Assembly: GCA_029962745.1 (NCBI GenBank)
Contig: CM057171.1
Location: 17,132,163 to 17,196,162 of the forward strand
Length of the DNA stretch: 64,000 nt
Direction: 5' to 3'
From: Echinometra lucunter
Lineage: Eukaryota > Echinodermata > Echinoidea > Camarodonta > Echinometridae
The translations under genes and the position numbers were made by a program. Below, piece by piece: positions 24,556 to 36,618 of this stretch. How positions within the stretch are numbered: position 1 is the first letter of the stretch; each line of letters begins with the position of its first letter. The notes beneath the pieces were generated by a model. The model did no database searches and was not told where the DNA came from. It saw nothing but the letters and a program-made list of their open reading frames with translations.

Positions 24556-25359
24556 GAATTACAGTCAATCCTACATGTATCTCTCTAAAATTTATGGTAT
24601 CACCTTCAAACAACTGTATCTTTATAAGTAACAGTAATCTACATATATACATGTAAAACCAATGTTCAAAATGATTGAGGGTATGATGCAATGTACATTA
24701 TGTAAATATGGAGATATATACTGCAGAATATCTTTAAATAAAAAATGACATTAATTCATAGTTAATGGGCAGTAAACAGGCACTTTAACATGTATATTTA
24801 GAGTGCAATATACATATGTACATATGATACATGTAGGCCTATGTAGCACTTCAATACAATGGCTGTAATCTAGGCATCTGTCCGGTTCGAGGATACTGGC
24901 ATTACAATGATGTAGGTAAGGTTACAAGCAAGTAATGGTGGATAGCTTACATGACGGGGATAGAAGAAGATGGCAGTATAATATTTCAATGATCAGATCA
25001 GCCTGTCACTGCTCCACAGCCCCCTAACTCATAACTATTTACCAGCATCGAGCTAGCCTCGCTTACAGCCCCTAGACTAATTTCAATACCAGCATCGCGC
25101 TAGCCTTGCTTACAGTGCTGCACGTTGTAAACTATTACCAGGGAAAAGGTTGGTATGTACGCAGACAGCCCTGTATACAAGAAGCATCTGTACCAGTAAG
25201 GTATTAACTGCATCATTTTGTGGTTTGGCTCAGTAACTTTCAATTGAGAGCCCTGACAGCATAGAGTACGAGATGATGAGTACAATTTTTAGCCATCTTC
25301 TTGTGGTTTGTTATTTGTTTTCTTTCTTTCTTAGGGGTATAGTGCAATCGCAAACAAAA
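24556..25359. other. MYPT intron 2, nothing recognised
   Basis: AT-rich with repeated ACATGTA words. A short duplication, TACCAGCATCG.GCTAGCCT.GCTTACAG, occurs at about 25041 and 25087. Confidence 0.4.
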
Positions 25360-25470
25360 GCCACTGTGGGTATCAATAGATACATGTAACAGACCTGTGT
25401 ACTAATTTCATTCAACAAAGTTTCCCTTGACAACTGAGAAGCTTGTCAGAGGCTTGCTCGACATGGCACC
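25360..25470. repeat. Dispersed repeat family E, copy 1
   Basis: AGACCTGTGTACTAATTTCA then AACAAAGTTTCCCTTGACAA and GAAGCTTGTCAG match similarly ordered phrases at about 41035 and 46560. Confidence 0.55.
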
Positions 25471-25474
25471 CGGG

Positions 25475-25600
25475 ACACATGGTACCCCATAAATTTCGGT
25501 GCGGACCCCCAAACCTGAAAAATTTCAATACAGGGCTCAATACATACAGGGCCCCAAATTTCAATCCAGACCCCTACCAAAAATGTTAATGTGGAGCCTA
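25475..25600 (-). repeat. Dispersed repeat family D, copy 2
   Basis: It contains GGGCTCAATACATACAGGGCC and CAGACCCCTACCAAAAA, the reverse complement of the order seen at 1406-1535. The two copies are in opposite orientation. Confidence 0.55.
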
Positions 25601-25858
25601 CTTAACTACATAGCATTCATATTACAACAATATGAGACTAAAATATTTAGATATTAAGCATAGTGGTGAAACAAAATCATCAATGCTTAAACATAACTAC
25701 TAGTTCCAAGCAACAAATATTACTAATATCCTGAAGAAATATCATATTAAAAGAACCTTGATACATGTATATGAGGGATGATTTGAGCTTTGAGCATTGT
25801 ATTTCATACACATCATGCACCCACACTAATTCGGAAAGTAGTGTTTCTCTATGATATA

Positions 25859-26535
25859 CAAGGCTGCCAACATTGGATTAATAGTTGAGAGTGAGATTAT
25901 ACGAGAAGCGAAGTGCGAGGGAGCAAAGCGACCAAGCCCAATCGAGCGAAGCGAGGGAGTTGGGGAGGGTGTGGGAGGGGGTGACCCCCACTCCCACGGT
26001 TTGGAACTTTTTTGATTTTTCAAGGTGAAATTGTGTGATCTGGTACATACTTTATAGAGTATTTTAAAGGCATTATGAAGAGAGAAAATTATACAATTTT
26101 ACATGCAAAGAAAATGATAAACACGGAATACCCACTTGTTGAAAAATGCCACCCATGTCTCTATTTAGTTCCCTTCTCTGTTTGACCCAGGTTTTGGATG
26201 TAGGTACTCTTGGGTGCAGATGATGGGAAGATGCAACAAGCGGATCAGATCTTACCATAGAGATCCTCTAAATTAATCTCTATCTTACATGCGCACGCGC
26301 TCGAAATGAGATCGAGAGTTTTCGACAAAACTAAAGGCGGGAAAACTTTCACAAGTTTTTCAGTGCTTCCTAAATTCTTGAGTTGGTCGCCATTTTATTG
26401 AAATCTATCATTTGTTATTATTATTTTTAGTTATTTCAGATTCGTGCGTGAGAAATTTCATGATTAGCGTGAGAGCGTGAGAAATGGGTGAAATGCGTGA
26501 GTCTCACGCTCAATGCGTGAGTGTTGGCAGCCCTG
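25859..26535. mobile_element. hAT-like TIR element, CAAGGCTGCCAACA termini
   Basis: Left end CAAGGCTGCCAACA and right end TGTTGGCAGCCCTG are inverted. The flanks ATGATATA and GATATATA are only a partial 8-bp match, so the target duplication is uncertain. Just inside the left end are GAAGCGAAGTGCGAGG-type purine repeats; just inside the right end are GCGTGAGA repeats. No transposase is recognisable in 677 bp. Confidence 0.65.
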
Positions 26536-26643
26536 GATATATACACACAAAATTATCTAGGTGCAGATTGATATGAAATTTGGCAATATTCCCTAAAAAT
26601 GATGCAGAGTCTATATGTATGTAAACTTGTAAACAAAGGTTCC

Positions 26644-27165
26644 AGGGGGCCACTCAGATATATTTGTTTACACATATGCGTCAAAGAAAACGCGTAAAAA
26701 GGGGTCTTTTTTTTCATGCGTAACACGTAACGCGTAACGCATAACACACGTTCCCTGTTAAGGGGTTCTAAAGCGCTGACTTTCAACAAAAAGGGGTGCT
26801 GTCAATTAATGTACCCGAACGCGATAAGGGGGTAAATTTTCCATACCGACGACAATTATGTGAACGGATCATTTTAAGGGATTTTCAGTTAGCAAAAGGT
26901 GTAGAATGTGTCAGTTTGCAAAAGGTTATCCTGAATTTTGGTCTAGACCCTAAACAGGTTAGTTTATCTTGTTTAGGGAGTCATATTTTAAACAAACCTG
27001 TTTAGGGGGTAATATTTCAATCAAACCTGTTTAGGGGGTTTAGCTTGATGAGAAACCATGCAAAATCCTTGTTAAGGGGTGTTATTTCATCGAAGTATAA
27101 AACCTGTCTAGGGGGGTATTTTTAAAACCCATGGACACGCATGTGTACACCAATATATCTGAGTG

Positions 27166-27189
<24 letters not shown>
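26644..27189. mobile_element. TIR element with internal CCTGTTTAGGGGGT repeats
   Basis: GGCCACTCAGATATATT..ACACATATGCGT at the left pairs with ACGCATGTGT..AATATATCTGAGTGACC at the right. Inside are CGTAACGCGTAACGC words and at least five spaced AACCTGTTTAGGGGGT or related units. The right end runs into a ~23 bp C tract. Confidence 0.7.
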
Positions 27190-27196
<7 letters not shown>

Positions 27197-28444
27197 GGTG
27201 CATATCAAGTGTTGTTTATAATTGATGAATGAAATTACTAAAATTTACCAAATAACAGATTTGATCAATTATCCAACCAAGTCCATATGAAGGGAATAAA
27301 AATGGTACATAATGTAATGCTAGAAGTCCTATATTAACATAAGTGAATAGAAAGCCTGTTCACACTGCAGTTTTTCCCCCTTTGGAAAGTATTCTCCCTT
27401 GAGACATTATGTTGTGCTGTAGAGTGCGACCCAGCCTCAAGATACCACAGACACAATCAATGAAAGATGTTCATCAGCATCATTACCCTAAATTCCATCA
27501 ATTTATCAATCAGAATAGTTTATGAGTTATGACACACCTCACCACACACACACAGTCTTCAGTCTGTGTAGGATATCAGTGCAGACGGACACACTATTTT
27601 TCTTCAGATTTACAACACAATGTAACCTGCTAGAGATCTCACAACAATTCAAACAGTCACACTCAATTGGGCATCATTTGTTTGTTACACATAACACTGC
27701 TTTTCTTATCACCGCATAAGCATTTACACACACTACACACACTGATACACAAACCTCCCCTCAGTAATAATACAGACCAGTGTGCTGGAATACTATCTCT
27801 GTAATACATGTATGTGTCAGTGTACTATGCAGTGTAGTGTATAGGAAATGCAGGGACATTGTTGGCATACCATAAGTGCTACCACACAGACATAGGATAG
27901 CCTGTAGGGGCTTGTACATTGCTAAGAAATAAACACCAAGAGCCTGTCCACTATAGGACTGCAGATCTAGCATTTCATTGCTGGAAAACTCCAAGATAGG
28001 ATGTATAATGGAAAAATCAAGGAGCATGCATAGTCCCAAATTATCTCTGAATTTTTTCTTTCCGAAACAACGTAAACAGTGTGTACAACTAGCCACATAC
28101 ATGTGCTGACCATAACTTTATGAAGTATTATGTATTGTAATGTACAACTTGCAAGTAGCTATACGACCCTACACTGTACAATGTCCAATACGATCTTCGA
28201 AGCAATAAACATTTCATTACAAGTACACGGCATATCATTCATTATGGTAATTCACACCAGTGCGAAACTTCTGAATGACAATGGTAAAATGCAGAATAAG
28301 TTCCCCATTTGTTTTGCAAGGTGGGGTTTCAGTGAAACATGAACTTCTGAGAAATGTTTACATCCACATTATACATACTACATAAAATGTATGTAATCTA
28401 CAACATGTACTTCATACATCATACAGGCAGGAAAATTCATGAAG
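27190..28444. other. MYPT intron 2, nothing recognised
   Basis: No repeat family or exon could be supported here. Confidence 0.4.
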
Positions 28445-28851
28445 TTAACCCATTCGTGACAGGAATTTTTTGAAGTTTAATTTGATCAGCTTTTATTCTT
28501 CAAATTGGCAACACCAACATTTTTATTTCATTGCTACATTTTATTCATAAAACATCATGTATCAGAAATGAATATAAATTGACAGAAATTATGATAAGTC
28601 AAAAAGTTGCCAATTTGCAGGGGAAAACGGTGATTTTAAACTTTCTATCACATTGCCAATTTAAGGATTTTAATGCTTATATTCCTTTAAAAAATTTCAG
28701 CATCAAACAATGAATATTGATGCAACCAAAATAGGCACAGTTTGTGTAGAATTTTTTGCTCTTTCTGCTCATGTATTTGGTATGATTTTTAGGGCTTTGC
28801 ATCAAAAGATATTAGGCCAAACCACAAAATGTGGACCTCTGTCTGGGTTAA
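28445..28851 (+). mobile_element. piggyBac-like MITE, family A copy 3
   Basis: TTAACCCATTCGTGACAGG at the left, and GGACCTCTGTC followed by GGGTTAA at the right; six bases of the right terminal repeat are deleted. The interior is collinear with copies 1, 4 and 5. Confidence 0.85.
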
Positions 28852-30087
28852 CTTAGTGCCTGCGGGAAAGTAGGTTTTCCATGTGATACATGTATGTTAA
28901 AACTACATGTACTGGAGAATTTCATAGTCGAAGGGTTTAGCCTATATGTATTTACAATAAAAAGTTAGTCTAGGCCTACATATATCGTAGCAGTCAAAGA
29001 CTTTCCCTGAAAATAAAAATTAAAACATGCAAAAGAGAAAACAAATGAAAATAAAACAGAAATGTGTGTAGGCAAAAGGCCAACACATAAAGTCAGCCAG
29101 ACAAGATCTTTTAAAAAAAAATCAATGCAAGGAGGGAAAGGGCAGGTTGACCTCTATATGACCTCTTGATCCAGGGTCAATGCCCTTTTAGAAGCTGTTC
29201 CTAATACTAGCTCTGACACCTTTTTTTGTGTGCAGGGTAACATAAAATGTAGACCTGCTCTCAAAATGTATTCTGGCAATACCAACCTGGAGTTACTCAA
29301 CTTATTGGGTTCTTTTTTCCAACTTGCCTATATATAGATATTTACATGTACATGTATAGCTGAACTGTGAACATAGTATACAGTGTACATATACATGTGT
29401 ACATTTAATGTGCATGTAGCCCTGCATGTACATAAAGCTTTTTTGACATGTTTTTTCCCCCTTCTATTTAGATGCCCCCCCCCCCCCCCCCCCCGGCCCT
29501 CCCACCTTCTCTGGTTATCTTCTCCACAAGGATTGTTTAACTGATTTTGTATCTTGAAGATGAACTGTCAAAAAAATTGTACAAGTAACATTTGTTTACT
29601 GCTGCATTTATATCAAATGGATCTGAGTGAGGCAATTTATTGTGGCATTTTTCTTTGTTTGTTTGTTTGTTTGTTGTTTGTTTGTTTCTGTAGAGGAACT
29701 TCTTGCACAAAGCGGGGACTGGTGAAACTACTGAGAGACAGATTATGAAAAAATATGAGAGTCTGGTAATGAAGACTAGTATGTCAGACAGGCCTGTCAT
29801 CTCATAGAGGTCAAGCTACATGTCATCTGTAGGCTGACTCCTCAACTATGCATCCATTTCCTCACGCATAACTCTTCAGACGAGCAGCAGCGCATCATCC
29901 AGACGCAGACTCTTAGCCTTTCACCTCTCTCGTCCCAAATCTGCTCAGCCCAATTTAAAGAGTATAACAATGAATTGGACTATTTTTATCAAATGGATCG
30001 TTTTTATGGCTTAAGTGACTAATTTTCTGGAGTGCAACTGTTCATTTCCACAGATATATACCCCTGTATCTGCAAAAATGAATCCGA
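28852..30087. other. MYPT intron 2, low-complexity tracts only
   Basis: It holds a C run at about 29475-29494, a (TTTG)n tract at about 29656-29690 and many TACATGTA words. No gene is seen. Confidence 0.45.
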
Positions 30088-30318
30088 AAGGCCCTGTCCC
30101 ATACTACCGTTAACGATTCCGTCTGAGAAACGAACGCGTACGTTTATTGGACTTTTCAAATTCGTTCTTCAGCTGGTTTACAGACGTATCTAGACATTGG
30201 CAGACGGCGCTAATTCATGGCCACAATTTTTGAATTTACCTCCATCTGACACTGTCGAACATAAATATTTAGACGGAGGCAGACGGAATCGTTAAACGGT
30301 AATATGGGACAGGGCCTT
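30088..30318. mobile_element. MITE, AAGGCCCTGTCCCATA termini
   Basis: AAGGCCCTGTCCCATACTAC then CGTTAACGATTCCGTCTG pair with CAGACGGAATCGTTAAACGG and TAATATGGGACAGGGCCTT, giving ~38 bp terminal inverted repeats around a 231 bp element. A second short repeat, CAGACG..TAGAC, lies inside. Confidence 0.8.
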
Positions 30319-32599
30319 AAATCATAAACATTCACTACAAAATACATCACACTCTACTTTATTCAGTAGTATTTACACAATGTAATGTACACATGTAGCC
30401 GACATATAAATGCATACATGTACCAGCGTTGGCAAACATCACAACGAAAAATTTTACAACAGAATTACAATGTCAGCCAATTATTTTGCTATCAAAATTG
30501 ACACCTGTGACATACAATTACATGTACTGTTTGTTCATCATGTGTACACTGTATACATATAGCTTTTGGAATTTTTGCCCACAAAAATGTGGAGTATACC
30601 TGTAAATGTACAGCAGGCCTCCTGCAATCCAAGTACTGACCAATACACACATTGTAATAATAAAATTGCCAGATACTGAGCCAAATCATTTTTGATTCAC
30701 TTTTCTGAAATACATGTAAAAAATCTTTTTTGGAGGGGGGGGGGGGGTAATCATCACTCAAATTCTCTCTCACTCACTTTTCATTTGAAATAGGATGTCT
30801 ATTTACGAGAAGCTCATAACAAGTACACACCTTTCATATCAATGGGATACCAAACAGGCTTATTTCCATGAATGTACAGTACATGTACGTGAGAATCAAC
30901 ATCCTATCCACCCCCCCCCCCCACATACACATACACACACACACAAATACACTGGTCCCCTAAGATCTACTCTTGTCTTTAAATTTCATTCCACATCTCC
31001 ATGCAAAATGTTGAGGCCTTCAAAGAAACACAAGCCCATGTATTTCAAATGTACAAAGGACAACCAGATGTAAAAGTCAGTAGTCTTATCAAAAATACAT
31101 GTACATGTATATGAGATAAAAGACTGCACTGTCCTTATCGAGTATGTTTTGGGTCAAAACTGGAGCCTGGATGATCTTTGAAGGCCTGAAATGCATTGTC
31201 CCTAAAATATACTCAGCTCTAAATATAATCCCACTGAGTAACTTTTTTGACATTTCGAGCTCAGATCTCTGTTGTTGCCTGTCAGTTTTATTTTGGTACC
31301 GATAGAGAGGCCAAATGCAAGGTTAATGGTTGGGTTTTACTCCGATAACAAAGTATAATGTTCATCCCACAAGTAGAACGCATACTGTATCATGATCATG
31401 GTGTTAAATGTACATTTTAAGTTACTAGCCTCATTCTCAAAAATCAAACCTACAGCAAATAAACAAAACAATTCAAGTAGGAAACAACAAAGATACAATA
31501 TTCAAATCATATATTTCTTTCAATGTTGAATTGGTCAGAATGAAAAATAAATTGTATAAAACCCTAACAAAACATGCCTCAAAACATAGTAAACATGTAA
31601 GTTGTAACTTGTGCGAACTCCAATGGAGGAGCCTGAGCTTTGAATGCTGGTAACTGATATGGTGCCATACTTAAGGACAGTGTACATGTACTGTACATGC
31701 TGTGAATCATTATCATAATCATCATCATCATCATCATCACTTTCATTATTATTATTATTCCTCAGTCTATACACTTATAAACACAATTTTTTTTTTTTTT
31801 TTTTGGGGGGGGGGGGGGGAGTTAAGGCCAAGGTTTAAAAAAGCGTTTCTTATCTCCGTTTCTTTTTTCTTTAAAATGAAAAAGAGGGTAGACTTGCTGA
31901 ATTAATTCTAGATACATGTACCTAATGATGAAAATGATCGCGTTGCATGGTCTTTAAGAGTTACGACTTACATGTATGGCACATTTAAACAACATTTCTA
32001 AACATTTCTTTCCCACATGTATTTTCAGGAATTTTTTATGTGGTTTAGCATTTTTTGTAGTCTTCTTTTCAAATGAAATTTTGGAAAAAAATCGAGCCCG
32101 AAAATTCAGAGCAGGCAGGGACAAGAAACATGTTTATTTCTTTATTTTGCCACATACCATTTCTGCATTACCTTAAACTCCTAAAATAAATCCAAATCAA
32201 TTTATGATACAATCTAGTTAACATGCAAGCTACATTACAGAGTATGTACTGCTATAAGGTGTAATGAAGAAGTCTGAACAGGGGGCATGCCCTTGCCATT
32301 GTCGCACTGAGTTGCATACAATCAGTGGGCAAAGGGATTATGGAGGGATTAAGGTTGAGCTAAATCTGGTTCTGGTTTTGTTAGAAGATTATAAAAGGAC
32401 AGTTACATGGGTCTTGCCCATGGAGTGGACAGGACCGAATACAGTCATCTTTTGGTTTCTCGTGAACTGCACTCTAGGCAAGAAGAAAGGTATTATAATA
32501 CACATGTATAGGATACTTCATGATAATCCTTACAATCAATACAAAGTACAGTTATGTTTGACCATAAGGTACTGTTACACACTGTATACAGAGGAGAAG
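30319..32599. other. MYPT intron 2, low-complexity tracts only
   Basis: It contains G or C runs (30736-30747, 30911-30922), (CA)n near 30929-30944, (CAT)n/(TTA)n near 31720-31759, and an unusual oligo-T/oligo-G junction at 31788-31819. No transposon ends or exons were recognised. Confidence 0.45.
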
Positions 32600-33102
32600 T
32601 TAAAGGCATTGTTTAACATTGTTATAATTTTTTTTAAAACTCATTTTGCTACTTGAAAAATGGGATAAACATAAGGGTTATAGTGTACAAATACCAGCCT
32701 GAAAGTTTCAAGGTATAATATCCACAGGAAGTATTTTAAATATTAGAAATGTGAACCAATGTTTGAAACATATATATATATATAAGGGTCGGTTGCACAG
32801 ACTAGCCACAAGGAGTGCGCATGCACGCATGGTTCACCGGACCGAACACTGTGTGTATTGGTGTATCACGCGGAGGGAGGCAGATAACTGTCTTTTTAAA
32901 CTCGAGCAAAACGGTCCTCTTGTTTACTGTGTCTGAGACCGAAAATAATAAAATCGCTTTGCGTTTTACTAACAGTTTTTCATTCCAAATTATGGTTGGT
33001 TTCAGAGTTTTTGAGTACAGATACAAGTACTGGTACACATGTTTCATCTTAATTTGAGAATTTTTTAAATCAGCTGCTCACAGACTTAGCCAATGCCTTT
33101 AA
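32600..33102 (+). mobile_element. Family B TIR element, complete copy
   Basis: It starts TTAAAGGCATTGTTTAACAT and ends CCAATGCCTTTAA, giving short inverted termini on ~503 bp. It contains (TA)n, GAGTGCGCATGC and AACTCGAGCAAAACGGTCCT, all shared with the truncated copy at 22368. It lies about 380 bp from MYPT exon 2. Confidence 0.75.
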
Positions 33103-33476
33103 ATCCTGGGAAAGATGAAAAATCATTTATGAGCTAAAGCTTATTCTTTTCATACATGTCGGTTAAGAAGAATATCACAGTAATATGGTCACCTAGAAAG
33201 GATTGCTCTTCCAATGCCCTTGTATCACAAATATGACTGAAAATAAATGAAGAGTTTGGGCAGAACATTCCGGCCAGATTTGCGTTCGGTCCCATACATG
33301 TGTATGCTCATTTCTGCGTGCAGTGCAAGACTTTTGGGGGAAATTAACTGAATTTCTTATCAATTTGATAATGCCAAAATCTCACACTAGACACCAGTCT
33401 TTACATCTAACTATTCTCGCATTCCCTTTGTGCTTTTCAACAGTTTCTTTCAGATGAATTAAATATAACAACTTAC

Positions 33477-33607
33477 GCTGCAATATCTTCGAATCCACAG
33501 GAAGCTGCGGCATGGAGTGCCGTCCAGCCTTCATTGTCCTGTGCTTCTATATCCGCTCCATGTTCTAAGAGATACTCCACCATATCAATCTTCTCGTCAA
33601 TGACGGC
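33477..33607 (-). CDS. PPP1R12A: MYPT exon 2 (ankyrin repeat)
   Basis: The exon is 131 nt, phase 0 in and phase 2 out, with acceptor CTCATGCAG and donor GTAAGTTG. It encodes AVIDEKIDMVEYLLEHGADI then EAQDNEGWTALHAAASCGFE and DIA. The DNEGW.LHAAASCG block is nearly identical to vertebrate MYPT1 (DNEGWIPLHAAASCGYLDIA). The exon follows directly on the DGLTALHQ ending of exon 1, as in MYPT1 where the next residues are an ACIDDNVDMVKFL-type helix. Confidence 0.95.
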
Positions 33608-33663
33608 CTGCATGAGACGAGAAACAGAATCAATCAGAGATGGCACTTTAATAACAAAAGAAG

Positions 33664-33792
33664 AAGATGACGATGATGATGATGATGATGTTGATGAAGA
33701 ATTAAAAGATGAAGAATTAGGAGATAGAAGAAGAAGAAGAAGAAGAAGAAGAAGAAGAAGAAGAAGAAGAAGAAGAAGAAGAAGAAGAAGAA
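33664..33792. repeat. (GAT)n and (GAA)n microsatellites
   Basis: GATGAT repeats are followed by an uninterrupted (AGA)n of about 67 bp. The long arginine-rich open frame over it is a repeat artefact. It starts only 57 bp upstream of MYPT exon 2, on the acceptor side. Confidence 0.9.
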
Positions 33793-34045
33793 ATAAGCCA
33801 GAAGAAGAAGACGCAAGCAGAAAGACTCAGACATCAGAATCCTCTCCCCTCCGACATCCGCCTCCTACCTCCCCGCAACACCTCCTCCTCCTCAGACAGC
33901 CGCCTCACTACGCCGACGAAGAAAATTACCGTAAATCATAAATCATCATCATTATAATTATGAATGAGATGAAGAATAAAAATAAGAATGTATCTTTCTT
34001 ACCTGACCATGTCATACATGTAAAACAGTTATTTTAAAAGTGTAT

Positions 34046-34234
34046 CAGGGAAAAAAATGCACAGGGGCTCAGGGCGAATTCGCCCCCGAAACGCCAAAAA
34101 GAGCCCTGGAAAACTAAAAAAGAGCCCCTGAAATTCTCACAGGGTCCAATGTAAACTGTTAATACCATGTAGAAAATTTTGGTGGGTGGGCTCAAAGAGT
34201 AGCCCCAGAAAAAAAATTATTAATTTTTTCCCTG
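34046..34234 (-). mobile_element. hAT-type MITE, copy 2
   Basis: CAGGGAAAAAAA and TTTTTTCCCTG termini are flanked by a perfect 8-bp duplication, AAGTGTAT. The interior is the reverse complement of copies 1 and 4 (GAATTCGCCCCCGAA near its left end). 189 bp. Confidence 0.95.
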
Positions 34235-34900
34235 AAGTGTATATTAATTGTAACTTGCAAATTAAAATCATAAGCATATTTATCTTTTTATTTTTTTAAT
34301 CTCCCATGTAGACCCATGATGATTTCAAGGTATTTTTTTATCATATGATGTAACATGCTTAATGATGGGAAAAGTAAATTACATTTTTTTTTTTAATTAT
34401 GTGTTTTATTGAATTAGAGACATACATGTAATCAAAGAATTTACAAGTTATCAGCAGAAATTGGATAACAATAAAACAAAGGAGAAAAAAGACAAGAAAA
34501 TGATGATTCATTTCAACTTAAACATATATCATAAACAGTAGTACTTAGCCACAGAGCTTTTAAAGAAAAAATAAACATCTGATAGGATTGCGCAATAGGG
34601 ATTATGCATACATATTGTTCACTTGCCCAACTTCTAAAGTTGTAGTATTTCATAGTATTTTCATGTGTTACTGTATAATTTACAATCATTATATTTCTGA
34701 CAAGAATGTGGTCAGTGTGGGTTTACTATAAAACATATCAGGATTAAGATTAGTCTTTCAAAAAGTTTCACAGGTACGCTTTTGTTTATTGTTCGTAAAC
34801 TGGGGTTGATATGGTTGAATGGGTATATCAACTTGATTTCAAACTGATTTTATGAAAGCTGCTTTGTAAAATCCTGCATCTTCACTCAAATGAGGCATCA

Positions 34901-35047
34901 GGGCCTTGTTTCATAAAACTTGTTATCAATAACGCATTGCAATAACTGTTACAATCTACCAAAATCCTTGCATCTGATTGGCTGAGAGCAAATTTGTCAA
35001 TAGAAATATGACAGTTGTTAGTAATAAGTTTTATGAAATGGAGCCCA
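34901..35047. mobile_element. Family F MITE (TTTCATAAA), copy 1
   Basis: CAGGGCCTTGTTTCATAAAA is mirrored by TTTTATGAAATGGAGCCCAG. The middle has TTGCATCTGATTGGCTGAGA, shared with the copy at 52104. 147 bp. Confidence 0.8.
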
Positions 35048-35248
35048 GTTCTTGCAGTTAAGCTGTACAGTATATGGTTGCAACTTTTGTGACATGCATG
35101 TACTATAACAAAAACAAAAAAAAAATAACAATAAAAATAAAAACAAACATTACTTATTTAAACTATATGGAGGAAAATATCTGCCATAAATGACTTCAGC
35201 CAAAAAGTAGTGTCCAGCCAAGGTTTACTTCTCCAGTATAATGGTGTA

Positions 35249-35621
35249 CAGTCCGACCTCGCTTATCCAGTCTTCATTTATCTGGACTCCTCTATTAACC
35301 GGCCGCATCTCCCGGCCAGCTTCCCTCATTTATTCTTCATCCAATTAACCTAAAAGCCTCAGAGACGGAAACATTGTGGGCGATTTTCCGTTTTATATCA
35401 TTTCATTTTTATCTCGTACAAACAGAAAGATATTGATCATTTACATGGACAATCATCCATAACACCAAGGAAATAGATCTATATTTTACAGCAAATAGAC
35501 TGCTCTACCCTATAAATATTCATAGAAAAGGTGTCCCACTACATTACTCTCATATCCGGCCATTTCACTTATACACATGGGCGCCAGTCCTGACGCGGCT
35601 GGATAAGCGAGGTCCGACTTT
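35249..35621. mobile_element. pogo/Tigger-type MITE
   Basis: CAGTCCGACCTCGCTTATCC AG at the left is mirrored by CTGGATAAGCGAGGTCCGAC T at the right, flanked by TA on both sides. Termini of the form CAGT..CCTCGCTTATCC with TA target duplication are typical of pogo/Tigger elements of the Tc1/mariner superfamily. ~373 bp, no transposase. Confidence 0.85.
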
Positions 35622-35642
35622 TACAATTTCAGACCCTAAAGC

Positions 35643-35888
35643 CTTTAATAATAATAATAATAATAGCCCTTATTTACCCAGGGTAACCACTTTAGCTATC
35701 AGCTAATCTTCCAGCGGGCCCTGCATAACATAATATGTTATTATTACCCTTCTCCATTCTTATATGCCGAGCGCCTGGCTAGAAGGTAGAAGGTCCCATT
35801 TTTGTAAGTCTTTGGTATAACTCGGCCGGGGATCGAACCCACGACCTCTCGTTCATGAGGCGGACGCTATATCAATTGAGCCACCATG
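35643..35888 (-). mobile_element. tRNA-derived SINE
   Basis: Reading the minus strand, GGGCATGGTGGCTCAATTGA (A-box region) is followed by a CAT anticodon-like loop and GTGGGTTCGATCCCCGG (B box). A ~170 bp body then ends in GGGTAAATAAGGGC and an (ATT)n tail at 35646-35665. Pol III head plus short-repeat tail define a SINE. Confidence 0.8.
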
Positions 35889-36221
35889 CCCTTTTGCCAA
35901 TGATATACATGTACAAACTTGATGTCTATGTCATGACGTAAAAAAAAACAAAATGTATTGCAACTTGAATCCATAACAGATTTCCGATTCAAACATGGAT
36001 TACTATGGTAGGAGACCTACCACACAATGGCACAATAGCCACACCTGAATTGATCCTCACTGTGAAATGAAATGGTTGATATCTTCATTCACCCGTTGAC
36101 TACTGTATTCTCATACTCCCATTGACTTAATACTGGGGCCACCCGGTTCCAGAAGGCAACGGGTTACATACACCCATAGGCATCATGTGATTTTGTGCCC
36201 CAACCAGGCCCCTAAAGCTCC

Positions 36222-36592
36222 ACCATTTTGTCCAGATTCATTAGAAGGCCGACCTAAGCACCCCCATCAATATTCATGATCAAACATGAATAATTCATTT
36301 TGTATGATGCTTCCAAAGAGTAGCGTGTGTTTGTACATGTTTTGAAACATGATGCCCGTCAGCTTACCGCATGCGCGATAAATGCTCAATAAATGTGCAT
36401 TAGATCAAAGTGTCACAATAAAACTGACACGTGCAATGGACATGAATAATGCAACAGTGTTATCGATATCATGGCGATAATGGATGCTTATCGGCCCCTT
36501 CAAATGATCCGAAAGGGGCAGGGCCTAATGCCATTCACGTAATGAGATCCGCACGTGCTGCTTTCCGTCTAGTAAATTTATGATGTGTCTAT
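36222..36592 (-). repeat. Dispersed repeat family C, copy 2
   Basis: Reverse complement of 18425-18830 with moderate divergence and a few indels. Its right end lies about 25 bp from the start of the long hAT-type element. Confidence 0.75.
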
Positions 36593-36618
36593 GGCCCCAA
36601 TCCAATGGAAAGACCCAC

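Noticed and set aside
23965..24691. Pair of ~92-140 residue open frames conserved on both strands
   Set aside because: They mirror one another because they lie on the two arms of the 553 bp foldback MITE.
33534..33941. 135-residue arginine-rich open frame
   Set aside because: It is produced by (GAT)n and (AGA)n microsatellites and overlaps MYPT exon 2 on the opposite strand.
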